Below, one piece after another: positions 34,089 to 43,582 of a stretch of DNA of 64,000 nt (positions within the stretch are counted from its first letter, which is position 1; every line of letters begins with the position of its first letter). This stretch comes from Bacteroides congonensis (GTDB lineage Bacteria; Bacteroidota; Bacteroidia; Bacteroidales; Bacteroidaceae), in assembly GCF_900130125.1 (NCBI RefSeq), contig NZ_FQXY01000010.1:1598294-1662293 (forward strand). The letters run 5' to 3'. The position numbers and the translations under genes are program-made. A model generated the notes under the pieces. The model ran no database searches. It had not been told where the DNA came from and saw only the letters and a list, made by a program, of their open reading frames with translations.

Positions 34089-35105
34089 ATGAAAACAAGT
34101 ATCCAATTGGCAGCCCTATTGTTAACTGTATTTATGGGCTCATGTACAGGTGGAAAAGATAAAGTTGCCACGGAGCAGGTGGAAGACAAACCCATCGTGA
34201 AGCTGGCAGACGTAACGGCACGTCCCGTAGACCAGATACAGGATTACACGGCAACGGTAGAAGCGGAAGCGAAAAACAACATCGCTCCTTCATCTCCCGT
34301 GCGTATCGACCGTATCTTTGTAGAAGTGGGCGACCGCGTATCCAAAGGACAGAAATTAGTGGAAATGGATGCGGCCAACCTGCAACAGACAAAGCTGCAA
34401 CTAGATAATCAGGAGATAGAATTCAAGCGTATCGACGAACTCTATAAAGTAGGCGGTGCGTCCAAGTCGGAGTGGGATGCTTCGAAGATGCAACTCGACG
34501 TGAAGAAGACAGCTTACAAGAATCTGGTGGAAAACACCTCTTTGCTGAGTCCTATCAACGGTGTAGTTACTGCACGCAACTATGATAACGGCGATATGTA
34601 CAGTGGCGGTGACCCTGTACTGGTAGTAGAACAAATCACTCCGGTGAAACTCCTTATCAATGTTTCCGAAACTTACTTTACCAAAGTGAAGAAAGGCGCA
34701 CCTGTCGATGTGAAACTCGATGTATATGGTGACGAGACATTTACAGGAAAGATCAGCCTGATTTATCCTACGATAGACGCCACTACCCGCACATTCCCGG
34801 TCGAAATCAAACTGGATAACAGGGATCAGCGTGTACGTCCCGGGATGTTCGCCCGTGCTACACTGAACTTCGGTACGGCCGACAACGTGGTCGTTCCTGA
34901 TTTGGCTATCGTAAAGCAGGCAGGTTCCGGCGACCGTTATGTGTTCGTTTATAAAGATGGTAAAGTATCTTATAATAAAGTAGAGTTAGGTAGACGTATG
35001 GGTGCGGAGTACGAGTTGAAATCCGGTGTGCCCGATAATTCTCAAGTTGTAGTTGCCGGCCAGGCACGTTTGGTGAACGGCGTAGAAGTAGAAGTTGAGA
35101 AATAA
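34089..35105 (+). CDS. RND efflux membrane-fusion lipoprotein
   Basis: 338 residues, AcrA/HlyD-type periplasmic adaptor. The signal sequence ends in a lipobox (VFMGSC, Cys19), so it is anchored as a lipoprotein. The biotinyl-lipoyl-like half motifs flank a short helical hairpin: IAPSSPVRIDRIFVEVGDRV, and LLSPINGVVTARNYDNGDMY. A beta-barrel domain and membrane-proximal domain (KPGV/RPGMFARATLNF-type segment) follow. The hairpin is short. It links the TolC-like channel to the RND permease encoded next. Confidence 0.93.
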   Translation: MKTSIQLAALLLTVFMGSCTGGKDKVATEQVEDKPIVKLADVTARPVDQIQDYTATVEAEAKNNIAPSSPVRIDRIFVEVGDRVSKGQKLVEMDAANLQQTKLQLDNQEIEFKRIDELYKVGGASKSEWDASKMQLDVKKTAYKNLVENTSLLSPINGVVTARNYDNGDMYSGGDPVLVVEQITPVKLLINVSETYFTKVKKGAPVDVKLDVYGDETFTGKISLIYPTIDATTRTFPVEIKLDNRDQRVRPGMFARATLNFGTADNVVVPDLAIVKQAGSGDRYVFVYKDGKVSYNKVELGRRMGAEYELKSGVPDNSQVVVAGQARLVNGVEVEVEK

Positions 35106-35178
35106 ATAAACGGTTAACGATTAGTGATTGGCGTTTTTTCATCAATCACTGTTCACTAACAAATTAATCCCTAAAGAA

Positions 35179-38100
35179 ATGAGTTTATACGAAGGTGCGG
35201 TTAAGAAACCGATTATGACCTCGCTCTGCTTCCTGGCAGTGGTGATCTTTGGTCTTTTCTCCTTGTCCAAATTGCCTATCGACCTGTATCCGGACATTGA
35301 TACAAACACGATCATGGTAATGACCGCTTATCCCGGCGCAAGTGCTTCGGATATAGAAAATAATGTGACTCGCCCGCTCGAAAATACACTGAACGCGGTG
35401 AGCAACCTGAAACATATAACCTCTCGTTCTTCCGAAAATATGTCATTGATTACATTGGAGTTCGAGTTTGGTAATGATATTGACGTCCTCACAAATGATG
35501 TGCGCGATAAGCTCGACATGGTAAGCTCACAGCTTCCCGATGATGTCGAGAACCCGATTATCTTCAAGTTCAGTACGGACATGATTCCTATCGTGTTGCT
35601 TTCCGTACAGGCGAATGAGAGCCAGTCCGCGCTTTACAAGATATTGGACGACCGTGTGGTTAACCCTCTGGCACGTATTCCGGGAGTTGGAACGGTGTCC
35701 ATCAGTGGTGCGCCGCAACGTGAGATACAGGTATATTGCGACCCCAACAAACTGGAAGCCTATAACTTGACCATCGAAACAATCAGCTCCATCATCGGAG
35801 CCGAGAACAAGAACATTCCGGGTGGTAACTTCGATATCGGTAGTGAGACATACTCCTTGCGTGTCGAAGGAGAATTTGATGACTCCAGCCAGTTGGCAGA
35901 TGTCGTGGTGGGTACGCACAATGGGGCGAATGTCTTTTTGCGTGACGTAGCCCGAATTGTGGATACGGTAGAAGAGCGTGCACAGGAAACCTATAATAAC
36001 GGTGTGCAGGGTGCCATGATTGTTGTTCAGAAGCAGTCGGGAGCCAATTCGGTAGAAATCTCCAGGAAAGTAGCCGATGCACTGCCGAGACTTCAGAAGA
36101 ACCTGCCGAGTGACGTGAAGATTGGTGTTATCGTCGATACGTCCGATAACATTTTGAACACTATCGACAGTTTGACGGAAACCGTAGCCTATGCCTTGCT
36201 GTTCGTAGTATTAGTCGTATTCCTCTTCCTGGGACGCTGGCGTGCGACGTTGATTATCTGTATCACCATTCCGCTTTCGTTGATTGCTTCATTCATTTAC
36301 CTGGCGATCAGTGGAAATACGATTAATATTATCTCGCTTTCATCCCTTTCTATCGCTATCGGTATGGTGGTGGATGACGCGATTGTAGTACTTGAGAACG
36401 TAACGACACATATCGAACGCGGTTCCGACCCGAAACAGGCGGCCGTGCATGGAACGAATGAGGTGGCGATTTCCGTTATTGCTTCTACGCTGACCATGAT
36501 TGCCGTATTCTTCCCGTTGACGATGGTAAGCGGTATGTCCGGTGTACTTTTCAAACAGTTGGGTTGGATGATGTGTGCCATCATGTTTATCTCCACCGTG
36601 GCGGCTTTGTCACTGACGCCGATGCTCTGTTCGCAGTTGCTACGTTTGCAGAAGAAGCAGTCGAAAGCATTTAAACTACTCTTTACCCCGATTGAAAAAA
36701 CATTGGACGGACTCGACACCTGGTATGCGAAGATGCTGAACTGGGCAGTGCGTCATCGTTGGATAATCGTTCTGGGATGTATCGCTTTCTTCGCTGTCAG
36801 CTTGCTGTGTGCCAAAGGTATTGGTACAGAGTTCTTTCCAGCGCAGGATAACGCCCGTATTGCAGTGCAACTGGAGTTGCCTATCGGTACGAGAAAAGAG
36901 ATAGCACAGGAACTTTCGCAGAAGTTGACCAACCAGTGGATGACCAAGTATAAGGGCATTATGAAAGTATGTAACTATACAGTGGGACAAGCCGACTCGG
37001 ACAATACATGGGCTTCCATGCAGGACAACGGTTCGCATATTATCTCGTTCAACATCAGTCTGGTGGATCCGGGCGATCGTAACATCACGCTCGAAAAAGT
37101 CTGCGACGAGATGCGTACTGACCTGAAAGCCTATCCTGAATTCAGTAAGGCGCAGGTAATTCTCGGTGGTAGCAATACAGGTATGTCTGCCCAAGCCAGT
37201 GCTGACTTCGAAGTGTACGGATACGACATGGCAATGACCGATAGCGTGGCAGCCCGTCTGAAACGCGAGTTGCTGAATGTGAAAGGCGTAACCGAAGTAA
37301 ACATCAGCCGTAGCGACTACCAGCCGGAATATCAGGTAGACTTCGACCGCGAGAAACTGGCGATGCACGGACTGAACCTGGCAACTGCCGGTAACTATCT
37401 CCGTAACCGTATCAATGGTGCCGTCGCTTCCAAATATCGTGAAGATGGAGACGAGTATGATATCAAAGTGCGTTACGCGCCCGAACATCGTACAAGTCTT
37501 GAAAGTATAGAGAACATTCTTATTTACAATAGCAAAGGTGAGTCCGTCCGTGTGAAAGACGTCGGAAAGGTAGTAGAACGTTTTGCTCCGCCTACCATCG
37601 AGCGTAAAGACCGCGAACGTATCGTGACGGTGTCCGCCGTAATTTCCGGTGCTCCGTTGGGTGATGTGGTTGCTTCCGGTAACCAGATTATTGACAAGAT
37701 GCACCTGCCGGGTGATGTGACCATTCAGATTTCCGGTTCGTACGAAGATCAGCAGGATTCGTTCCGCGACTTGGGTACACTCGCCATTCTGATTGTGGTT
37801 CTCGTATTCATCGTGATGGCTGCGCAGTTCGAGTCTCTGACTTATCCGTTCATCATCATGTTCTCACTGCCGTTTGCGTTTAGCGGTGTCTTGATGGCAT
37901 TGTTCTTCACGGGCAGCACATTGAGTGTCATGAGTCTGTTGGGAGGTATCATGTTGATTGGTATTGTGGTGAAGAATGGTATTGTGCTTATCGACTACAT
38001 CATCCTCTGTCGGGAGCGCGGTCAGTCGGTGTTGCACGCCGTAGTGACGGCCGGTAAGAGCCGTCTCCGTCCGGTATTGATGACTACTGCTACCACCGTT

Positions 38101-38319
38101 CTCGGTATGATTCCGATGGCAATAGCCGGCGGACAAGGTTCCGAGATGTGGAGCCCGATGGCGATTGCCGTAATTGGTGGTCTGACGGTATCAACCGTTC
38201 TGACTTTGATTCTGATTCCTACCTTATATTGTGTATTCGCAGGAACGGGAATCAAGAACCAGCGTCGTAAACTCCGTCGTCAACGTGAACTGGATCTTTA
38301 TTACCAGGAAAATAATTAG
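35179..38319 (+). CDS. RND-family efflux permease (HAE1/AcrB type)
   Basis: 1046 residues from ATG 35179. An upstream in-frame TTG at 35128 is rejected because MSLYEGAVKKPIMTSLCFLA is the usual start of this family. It is a proton-driven inner-membrane transporter with twelve expected TM helices and two large periplasmic loops. TM4 carries the proton-relay pair in GMVVDDAIVVLENV, and TM10 the matching lysine in GIVVKNGIVLIDY. The C-terminus has the usual Pro-rich GMIPMAIAGGQGSEMWSPMA segment. Substrates cannot be inferred, but gene order (TetR, TolC, MFP, RND, PII-like) matches a Bacteroidales operon type that includes the P. gingivalis PG0538-PG0541 locus. Confidence 0.94.
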   Translation: MSLYEGAVKKPIMTSLCFLAVVIFGLFSLSKLPIDLYPDIDTNTIMVMTAYPGASASDIENNVTRPLENTLNAVSNLKHITSRSSENMSLITLEFEFGNDIDVLTNDVRDKLDMVSSQLPDDVENPIIFKFSTDMIPIVLLSVQANESQSALYKILDDRVVNPLARIPGVGTVSISGAPQREIQVYCDPNKLEAYNLTIETISSIIGAENKNIPGGNFDIGSETYSLRVEGEFDDSSQLADVVVGTHNGANVFLRDVARIVDTVEERAQETYNNGVQGAMIVVQKQSGANSVEISRKVADALPRLQKNLPSDVKIGVIVDTSDNILNTIDSLTETVAYALLFVVLVVFLFLGRWRATLIICITIPLSLIASFIYLAISGNTINIISLSSLSIAIGMVVDDAIVVLENVTTHIERGSDPKQAAVHGTNEVAISVIASTLTMIAVFFPLTMVSGMSGVLFKQLGWMMCAIMFISTVAALSLTPMLCSQLLRLQKKQSKAFKLLFTPIEKTLDGLDTWYAKMLNWAVRHRWIIVLGCIAFFAVSLLCAKGIGTEFFPAQDNARIAVQLELPIGTRKEIAQELSQKLTNQWMTKYKGIMKVCNYTVGQADSDNTWASMQDNGSHIISFNISLVDPGDRNITLEKVCDEMRTDLKAYPEFSKAQVILGGSNTGMSAQASADFEVYGYDMAMTDSVAARLKRELLNVKGVTEVNISRSDYQPEYQVDFDREKLAMHGLNLATAGNYLRNRINGAVASKYREDGDEYDIKVRYAPEHRTSLESIENILIYNSKGESVRVKDVGKVVERFAPPTIERKDRERIVTVSAVISGAPLGDVVASGNQIIDKMHLPGDVTIQISGSYEDQQDSFRDLGTLAILIVVLVFIVMAAQFESLTYPFIIMFSLPFAFSGVLMALFFTGSTLSVMSLLGGIMLIGIVVKNGIVLIDYIILCRERGQSVLHAVVTAGKSRLRPVLMTTATTVLGMIPMAIAGGQGSEMWSPMAIAVIGGLTVSTVLTLILIPTLYCVFAGTGIKNQRRKLRRQRELDLYYQENN

Positions 38320-38349
38320 GATATCATTAAGAAATAACAACTAAGAAAT

Positions 38350-38643
38350 ATGAAATCAGTATTGATAACATTCGACCAGGCTTATTACGAACGAATCATT
38401 GCGTTGCTCGACCGTTTGGGTTGCCGTGGTTTCACATATCTCGAGAGAGTACAGGGACGCGGCTCGAAGACAGGCGACCCTCATTTCGGAAGCCATGCCT
38501 GGCCGAGTATGTGTTCGTCCATCCTGACCGTTGTAGACGACAGTAAAGTTGACCCGCTGTTGGATATCTTGCATAAGATGGACTTGCAAACTGAGCAATT
38601 AGGCTTGCGTGCATTTGTGTGGAACATTGAACGGACCATTTGA
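38350..38643 (+). CDS. PII-like transporter-associated protein (PG0541 family)
   Basis: A 97-residue soluble protein with an alpha/beta ferredoxin-like fold typical of small PII-like regulators (KSVLITFDQAYYERIIALLD, CSSILTVVDDSKVDPLLDIL). NCBI names this type the PG0541 family of transporter-associated proteins, and it always seems to follow an RND permease. It may modulate the pump in response to a small molecule; this is inference. Strands and the conserved GSHAWPSMCSS loop are visible, but the nucleotide-binding T-loop of true PII is not. Last gene before the operon terminator. Confidence 0.85.
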   Translation: MKSVLITFDQAYYERIIALLDRLGCRGFTYLERVQGRGSKTGDPHFGSHAWPSMCSSILTVVDDSKVDPLLDILHKMDLQTEQLGLRAFVWNIERTI

Positions 38644-38670
38644 TATTCGGTTCGGCAGATAAATAAAACG

Positions 38671-38713
38671 AAAAGGAGAATCTCATAAATAATGTAGATT
38701 CTCCTTTCTTTTT
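38671..38713 (+). terminator. Intrinsic terminator of the efflux operon
   Basis: A perfect 12-bp stem (AAAGGAGAATCT / AGATTCTCCTTT) with a 12-nt loop, followed by CTTTTT. Confidence 0.9.
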
Positions 38714-38725
38714 ATGGCTTTTGTC

Positions 38726-38733
38726 TATCTTTG
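38726..38733 (+). promoter_or_regulatory. -7 box for the SGNH/MBOAT operon
   Basis: TATCTTTG matches TAnnTTTG and lies 25 bp before ATG 38759. It falls inside the longer reading frame from 38714, which argues for the 38759 start. A weak TTTC is near -33. Confidence 0.55.
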
Positions 38734-38758
38734 CGGTCGTTTGGGATTTTGGAACATT

Positions 38759-40159
38759 ATGGAGATTATAAAGAATTATTTGAAATATTCGTTGTGGTTT
38801 GTACTGATTGTTTTTGCAGCCCTGCTGGGGCTTCATTGGCTTCCGGCCATCACCATAGACGGACACACGCTGAGGCGTGTAGACCTTTTGAGCGATATTC
38901 GCTATCCGGGTACAGATACAGCCGTGGCCGATTCGGACAGTATTCCTCTGCCGCCTGTGGTGAAACCGGTTTTTGTAGATACCTGTCGGGCGGGTATGAC
39001 CTGTATTGAAGATTATAGCGATTCCACCCATCGTGGCATGGCTCCTTTTTACGAAGCCCTCGACCGGGTCTCTTCCGCAACCTCCGAATCATCCGATGAT
39101 AAATTAGTGCGTATTGCCGTATTCGGTGACTCCTTTATCGAAGCGGACATCTTTACAGCCGACTTACGCGAAATGCTTCAGAAACGTTTCGGCGGTTGTG
39201 GAGTAGGTTTCGTCACCATCACTTCCATGACAAGCGGTTACCGTCCTACGGTGCGGCATATGTTCGGTGGATGGGCGAGCCACGCAGTGACGGACAGCGT
39301 CTATTTTGACAGGAAAAAGCAAGGCATCTCCGGTCATTATTTCGTTCCCCGAAATGGGGCTTATGTAGAACTGCGCGGACAGAGCAAATACGCCTCATTG
39401 CTTGATACCTGTCAGCGCGCTTCTATTTTCTTCTATAATAGAGATTCCGTCCACCTCTCTGCCCGTGTGAACAAAGGAGACAGTAGAAGCTACGCTCTGC
39501 CACCTTCCGGCAGCTTGCAGGAAGTTCAGGTAGACGGGCGCATCGGCTCTATCCGTTGGACGGTAGACCGTGCCGACTCCACACTCTTTTATGGCTTGGC
39601 AATGGACGGAAAGAAAGGAATCATTCTCGATAACTTCTCCTTGCGTGGCAGTTCCGGTCTTTCCCTGCGTGGCATCCCGCAACAAATGTTGAAGGAATTT
39701 AACCGTCAGCGTCCCTACGACTTGATTATTCTTGAATACGGGTTGAACGTCGCTACCGAACGCGGACGTAACTACGATAACTACCAGAAAGGACTACTTA
39801 CCGCCATCGACCATCTGAAAACGTGTTTTCCACAAGCCGGAATCTTGCTGTTAAGTGTCGGTGACCGTGACTACAAGAACGAGAATGGTGAACTTCGCAC
39901 TATGCCGGGTGTCAAGAACCTGATCCGTTATCAACAGAATATCGCCGCCGAAAGCGGTATCGCCTTTTGGAATATGTTCGAAGCAATGGGCGGTGAAGGT
40001 AGTATGGCGAAACTTGTCCATGCCAAACCGTCTATGGCAAACTACGACTATACGCATATCAACTTCCGGGGTGGCAAACACTTGGCAGGACTGCTTTATG
40101 AGACATTGATATATGGTAAAGAACAACACGACAGGAGGAGAGCTTATGAGAAAGAATAA
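38759..40159 (+). CDS. Membrane-anchored SGNH/GDSL hydrolase
   Basis: 466 residues from ATG 38759 (MEIIKNYLKYSLWFVLIVFA), with one N-terminal TM anchor and an extracytoplasmic body. SGNH catalytic motifs: nucleophile Ser125 in VFGDSFIEAD and the Asp430-x-x-His433 dyad in YDYTHINFRGGKH. Such proteins act as acetylesterases or acetyltransferase partners on envelope glycans, comparable in layout to PatB/AlgX-type proteins. The following SGNH gene overlaps its 3' end by 14 bp and an MBOAT gene follows, so the three likely work together in O-acylating an extracellular polymer. The polymer is unknown. Confidence 0.82.
   Translation: MEIIKNYLKYSLWFVLIVFAALLGLHWLPAITIDGHTLRRVDLLSDIRYPGTDTAVADSDSIPLPPVVKPVFVDTCRAGMTCIEDYSDSTHRGMAPFYEALDRVSSATSESSDDKLVRIAVFGDSFIEADIFTADLREMLQKRFGGCGVGFVTITSMTSGYRPTVRHMFGGWASHAVTDSVYFDRKKQGISGHYFVPRNGAYVELRGQSKYASLLDTCQRASIFFYNRDSVHLSARVNKGDSRSYALPPSGSLQEVQVDGRIGSIRWTVDRADSTLFYGLAMDGKKGIILDNFSLRGSSGLSLRGIPQQMLKEFNRQRPYDLIILEYGLNVATERGRNYDNYQKGLLTAIDHLKTCFPQAGILLLSVGDRDYKNENGELRTMPGVKNLIRYQQNIAAESGIAFWNMFEAMGGEGSMAKLVHAKPSMANYDYTHINFRGGKHLAGLLYETLIYGKEQHDRRRAYEKE
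40133..40140 (+). promoter_or_regulatory. Strong Shine-Dalgarno before the second SGNH gene
   Basis: AGGAGGAG is 5 nt from ATG 40146 and lies inside the end of the preceding gene. It selects 40146 over the upstream in-frame start at 40113. Confidence 0.7.
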
Positions 40160-41063
40160 CCTGCTGCCTGTTATAATGTTTATTTGGACTGTAATCCTGA
40201 ACATCTCCTGTTTCGTGCCGGAAGCGACAGCGCAAGACCGTATCCCTGCTTGCCCACCGTTAGGCAAGACTCTAAAGAAAATCAAGCCCTTGCGTGAAAT
40301 GACCTGGGCGAATGATACCATCTCTGCGCAAATCTTCTTCCCGACAGCTTTCCGTGAAACCGGACGGAATGAGATTATCGACAGCATAGCCCTGTTGTCT
40401 CCTGTATTCGAACATCTCCGCCAAGTGCGTGCCGGACTCTCCGAAGATACAGTCTGCATCGTTCATATCGGTGACAGCCACGTACGCGGACATATTTATC
40501 CGCAAACTACCGGAACCCGCCTGACCGAGACTTTCGGTGCTGTCTCCTACATAGACAAAGGAGTGAACGGAGCCACCTGTCTCACCTTTACCCATCCCGA
40601 CCGTATCGCCGAAATCGCAGCCTTGAAACCCGAACTGTTGATTCTTTCTTTCGGAACGAATGAAAGCCATAACCGGCGTTATAATATGAATGTGCACTAT
40701 AATCAGATGGATGAACTGGTAAAACTCCTGCGCGACAGTCTTCCCAACGTGCCTATTCTTCTCACTACTCCACCGGGTTCATATGAAAGTTTCCGGCAAA
40801 GAAGGCGCAGACGTACCTATGCCATTAATCCCCGCACGGCGACAGCCGCAGAGACGATTCGTCGCTATGCTAAAAATAATCGCCTGCTGGTCTGGGATAT
40901 GTACGATGTAGTCGGCGGCAAGCGTCGTGCCTGCACCAACTGGACGGAAGCCAAATTGATGCGTCCCGATCATGTACATTATTTACCCGAAGGATATATC
41001 CTTCAAGGAAATTTATTATACCAAGCCATCATAAAAGCATATAACGACTATGTTTCCCATTGA
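40146..41063 (+). CDS. Secreted SGNH hydrolase
   Basis: 305 residues from ATG 40146. A signal peptide (LLPVIMFIWTVILNISCF) is followed by an SGNH domain: Ser111 in HIGDSHVRGH, the block-III-like SFGTNESHNR, and Asp275-His276-Val-His278 in MRPDHVHYLP. It overlaps its predecessor by 14 bp and the downstream MBOAT start by 14 bp, a tight translationally linked unit. The likely role is acyl transfer to, or acyl removal from, an envelope glycan together with the MBOAT protein. Confidence 0.82.
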   Translation: MRKNNLLPVIMFIWTVILNISCFVPEATAQDRIPACPPLGKTLKKIKPLREMTWANDTISAQIFFPTAFRETGRNEIIDSIALLSPVFEHLRQVRAGLSEDTVCIVHIGDSHVRGHIYPQTTGTRLTETFGAVSYIDKGVNGATCLTFTHPDRIAEIAALKPELLILSFGTNESHNRRYNMNVHYNQMDELVKLLRDSLPNVPILLTTPPGSYESFRQRRRRRTYAINPRTATAAETIRRYAKNNRLLVWDMYDVVGGKRRACTNWTEAKLMRPDHVHYLPEGYILQGNLLYQAIIKAYNDYVSH

Positions 41064-42537
41064 TATAGATTTCAGTAGACTAAAAGAGGTACTTACCTAC
41101 GACCCGCAAGCGCCGATGATATTCAGCAGCGGTATCTTCCTTTGGCTGTTCGCTGCTTTCATGGTAGTGTATGTGTTGTTACAACATAAATACACTGCCC
41201 GTATCTTGTTTGTCACCCTCTTTTCCTATTATTTCTACTACAAGAGTAGTGGTACTTATTTCTTCCTGCTTGCCATAGTCACTGTTGCCGACTTCTTCCT
41301 TGCGCAACTGATGGATCGTACCCAGGGACATTGGAAGCGTAAAGGATTGGTCACTTTGAGCTTGGGTATTAATCTGGGACTTCTTGTCTATTTCAAATAT
41401 ACCAATTTCCTGGGTGGAGTGATCGCTTCATTGATGGGTGGAGAGTTTACCGCTCTCGACATCTTCCTGCCTGTCGGCATCTCTTTTTTCACTTTTCAGT
41501 CATTGAGCTACACCATCGATGTTTACCGAAAAGAAATAAAACCATTGACCAATCTTTTGGACTATGCCTTTTATGTATCTTTCTTCCCGCAATTGGTGGC
41601 AGGCCCTATCGTACGTGCCCGCGATTTTATCCCACAAATCCGGAAACCCTTATTTGTTTCACAGGAGATGTTCGGACGCGGAATCTTTCTGATCGTTTCC
41701 GGTCTTTTCAAGAAAGCCATTATCTCCGATTATATCAGCATCAACTTTGTAGAACGTATCTTCGATAATCCTACCCTCTATTCGGGAGTCGAGAACCTGA
41801 TGGGGCTTTACGGGTATGCTTTGCAGATTTATTGCGACTTTTCAGGATATAGTGACATGGCTATCGGCATCGCCCTGCTACTGGGATTCCATTTCAACCT
41901 GAACTTCAATTCTCCTTATAAATCCGCTTCCATTACCGAATTTTGGCGTCGTTGGCATATATCGCTGTCCAGTTGGTTGAAAGATTATCTATACATCTCC
42001 TTAGGTGGAAACCGGAAAGGAAAGTTCCGTCAATACTTGAATCTGATAATCACCATGTTTCTTGGTGGATTATGGCACGGAGCATCCTGGAATTTCGTAC
42101 TGTGGGGAACCTTCCACGGTGTAGCTTTGGCATTGCATAAAATGTGGATGACAATCACCGGGCGCAAGAAAGGTGAGCAAAGCCATGGCTGGCGTCGTGT
42201 ATTCGGCGTTATCATCACTTTCCATTTCGTATGCTTCTGTTGGATATTCTTCCGCAATGCTGATTTTCAAAACTCGATGGATATGTTGAAACAGTTATTC
42301 ACCACTTTCCGTCCCCAACTTTTTCCGCAGTTGATAGAAGGTTACTGGCGCGTGTTCGCTTTAATGCTGCTCGGCTTCATGCTCCATTTTGCGCCCGATA
42401 GTTGGGAAAATGCCGTGTGCCGTGGAGTAATCCGCCTGCCTTTCATAGGGAAAGCATTGCTGATGACAGGCTTGATTTACCTCGTCATCCAAATGAAAAG
42501 CTCGGAGATTCAACCGTTTATTTATTTCCAGTTCTAA
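41050..42537 (+). CDS. MBOAT-family membrane O-acyltransferase
   Basis: 495 residues with about ten TM segments (the second starts FLWLFAAFMVVYVLLQHKYT). The MBOAT signature with its catalytic histidine is GGLWHGASWNFVLWGTFHG (His343). The conserved region YDFSGYSDMAIGIALLLGFH-like (CDFSGYSDMAIGIALLLGFH) and PISLSSWLKDYLYISLGGNR-like HISLSSWLKDYLYISLGGNR also fit AlgI/PatA/DltB-type proteins. It moves an acyl group, usually acetyl, across the inner membrane to an SGNH partner; here two SGNH proteins are encoded immediately upstream. The target (peptidoglycan, capsule or other glycan) cannot be told. Confidence 0.93.
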   Translation: MFPIDIDFSRLKEVLTYDPQAPMIFSSGIFLWLFAAFMVVYVLLQHKYTARILFVTLFSYYFYYKSSGTYFFLLAIVTVADFFLAQLMDRTQGHWKRKGLVTLSLGINLGLLVYFKYTNFLGGVIASLMGGEFTALDIFLPVGISFFTFQSLSYTIDVYRKEIKPLTNLLDYAFYVSFFPQLVAGPIVRARDFIPQIRKPLFVSQEMFGRGIFLIVSGLFKKAIISDYISINFVERIFDNPTLYSGVENLMGLYGYALQIYCDFSGYSDMAIGIALLLGFHFNLNFNSPYKSASITEFWRRWHISLSSWLKDYLYISLGGNRKGKFRQYLNLIITMFLGGLWHGASWNFVLWGTFHGVALALHKMWMTITGRKKGEQSHGWRRVFGVIITFHFVCFCWIFFRNADFQNSMDMLKQLFTTFRPQLFPQLIEGYWRVFALMLLGFMLHFAPDSWENAVCRGVIRLPFIGKALLMTGLIYLVIQMKSSEIQPFIYFQF

Positions 42538-42570
42538 CGGACTATATTAGAAAACTAACAATTTTGCCTT

Positions 42571-43581
42571 ATGGAAAACTCTTTCAATTATCAACCTGCT
42601 GTCGACCGCTACGAACATATGCCCTATAAATATTGTGGCAAAAGCGGTTTGCAATTACCTCTCATCTCTTTGGGACTATGGCACAACTTCGGTAGTGTGG
42701 ACGATTTCAATGTGGCAACCGACATGATTAAGTACGCTTTCGATCAGGGTATCACCCATTTCGACTTGGCAAACAACTACGGCCCTGTTCCCGGAAGTGC
42801 GGAAACTAACTTCGGACGAATCCTGAAAGAGAACTTCCAGGGGTATCGGAATGAAATGATTATTTCTTCCAAAGCCGGACATGAAATGTGGGCGGGACCT
42901 TACGGTGGCAATAGTTCTCGTAAGAATCTGATGGCAAGTATCGACCAGAGTCTCCACCGTACAGGTCTGGAGTACTTCGATATTTTTTATAGCCATCGTT
43001 ATGATGGAGTAACCCCGGTAGAAGAAACCATCCAAACATTGATTGATATAGTGAAGCAAGGCAAAGCCCTCTACATCGGCATATCCAAGTATCCCCCCGA
43101 ACAAGCCCGCATAGCTTACGAAATGATGGCAAAAGCAGGTGTACCCTGTCTTATCAGCCAATACCGTTACAGTATGTTCGACCGTGCGGTGGAAGCCGAA
43201 ACCCTTCCATTGGCTGCTGAGTTCGGTTCCGGCTTTATCGCCTTTTCCCCTTTGGCGCAAGGCTTGCTGACTGACAAATATTTGAACGGTATCCCTGAAG
43301 GTTCGCGAGCCGCCCGCTCTTCCGGTTTCCTTCAGCGTTCGCAAGTTACTCCTGAAAAGATAGAGGCTGCCCGGCAGTTAAATGAAATAGCCCGTCGTCG
43401 TGGGCAAACTCTGGCAGAAATGGCATTGGCATGGATACTGAAAGACGATAGAATGACATCGGTCATTGTGGGGGCAAGTTCCGTGAATCAATTAGCAGAT
43501 AATTTAAGAGCATTGGAACATTTGGATTTCACACCGGATGATTTGGTTGAAATAGAGCAAATATTAGCCCGGATGATTTAA
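42571..43581 (+). CDS. Aldo/keto reductase (YghZ/Gpr-like)
   Basis: 336 residues with the complete AKR tetrad: Asp65 and Tyr70 in FDLANNYGP, Lys101 in SSKAGHEMW and His142 in FYSHRYDG. NADPH-dependent reduction of aldehydes is expected. The N-terminus (PYKYCGKSGLQLPLISLGLW) and C-terminus (LAWILKDDRMTSVIVGASSV) resemble E. coli YghZ, an L-glyceraldehyde-3-phosphate reductase. Its stop is only one base from the 3' end of the convergent sigma-factor gene. It may not be functionally tied to either neighbour. Confidence 0.92.
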   Translation: MENSFNYQPAVDRYEHMPYKYCGKSGLQLPLISLGLWHNFGSVDDFNVATDMIKYAFDQGITHFDLANNYGPVPGSAETNFGRILKENFQGYRNEMIISSKAGHEMWAGPYGGNSSRKNLMASIDQSLHRTGLEYFDIFYSHRYDGVTPVEETIQTLIDIVKQGKALYIGISKYPPEQARIAYEMMAKAGVPCLISQYRYSMFDRAVEAETLPLAAEFGSGFIAFSPLAQGLLTDKYLNGIPEGSRAARSSGFLQRSQVTPEKIEAARQLNEIARRRGQTLAEMALAWILKDDRMTSVIVGASSVNQLADNLRALEHLDFTPDDLVEIEQILARMI

Positions 43582-43582
43582 C

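Noticed and set aside
35128..35178. Extended N-terminus of the RND permease from TTG 35128
   Set aside because: The segment (MAFFHQSLFTNKLIPKE) is not family-like, and MSLYEGAVKKPIM is the usual start.
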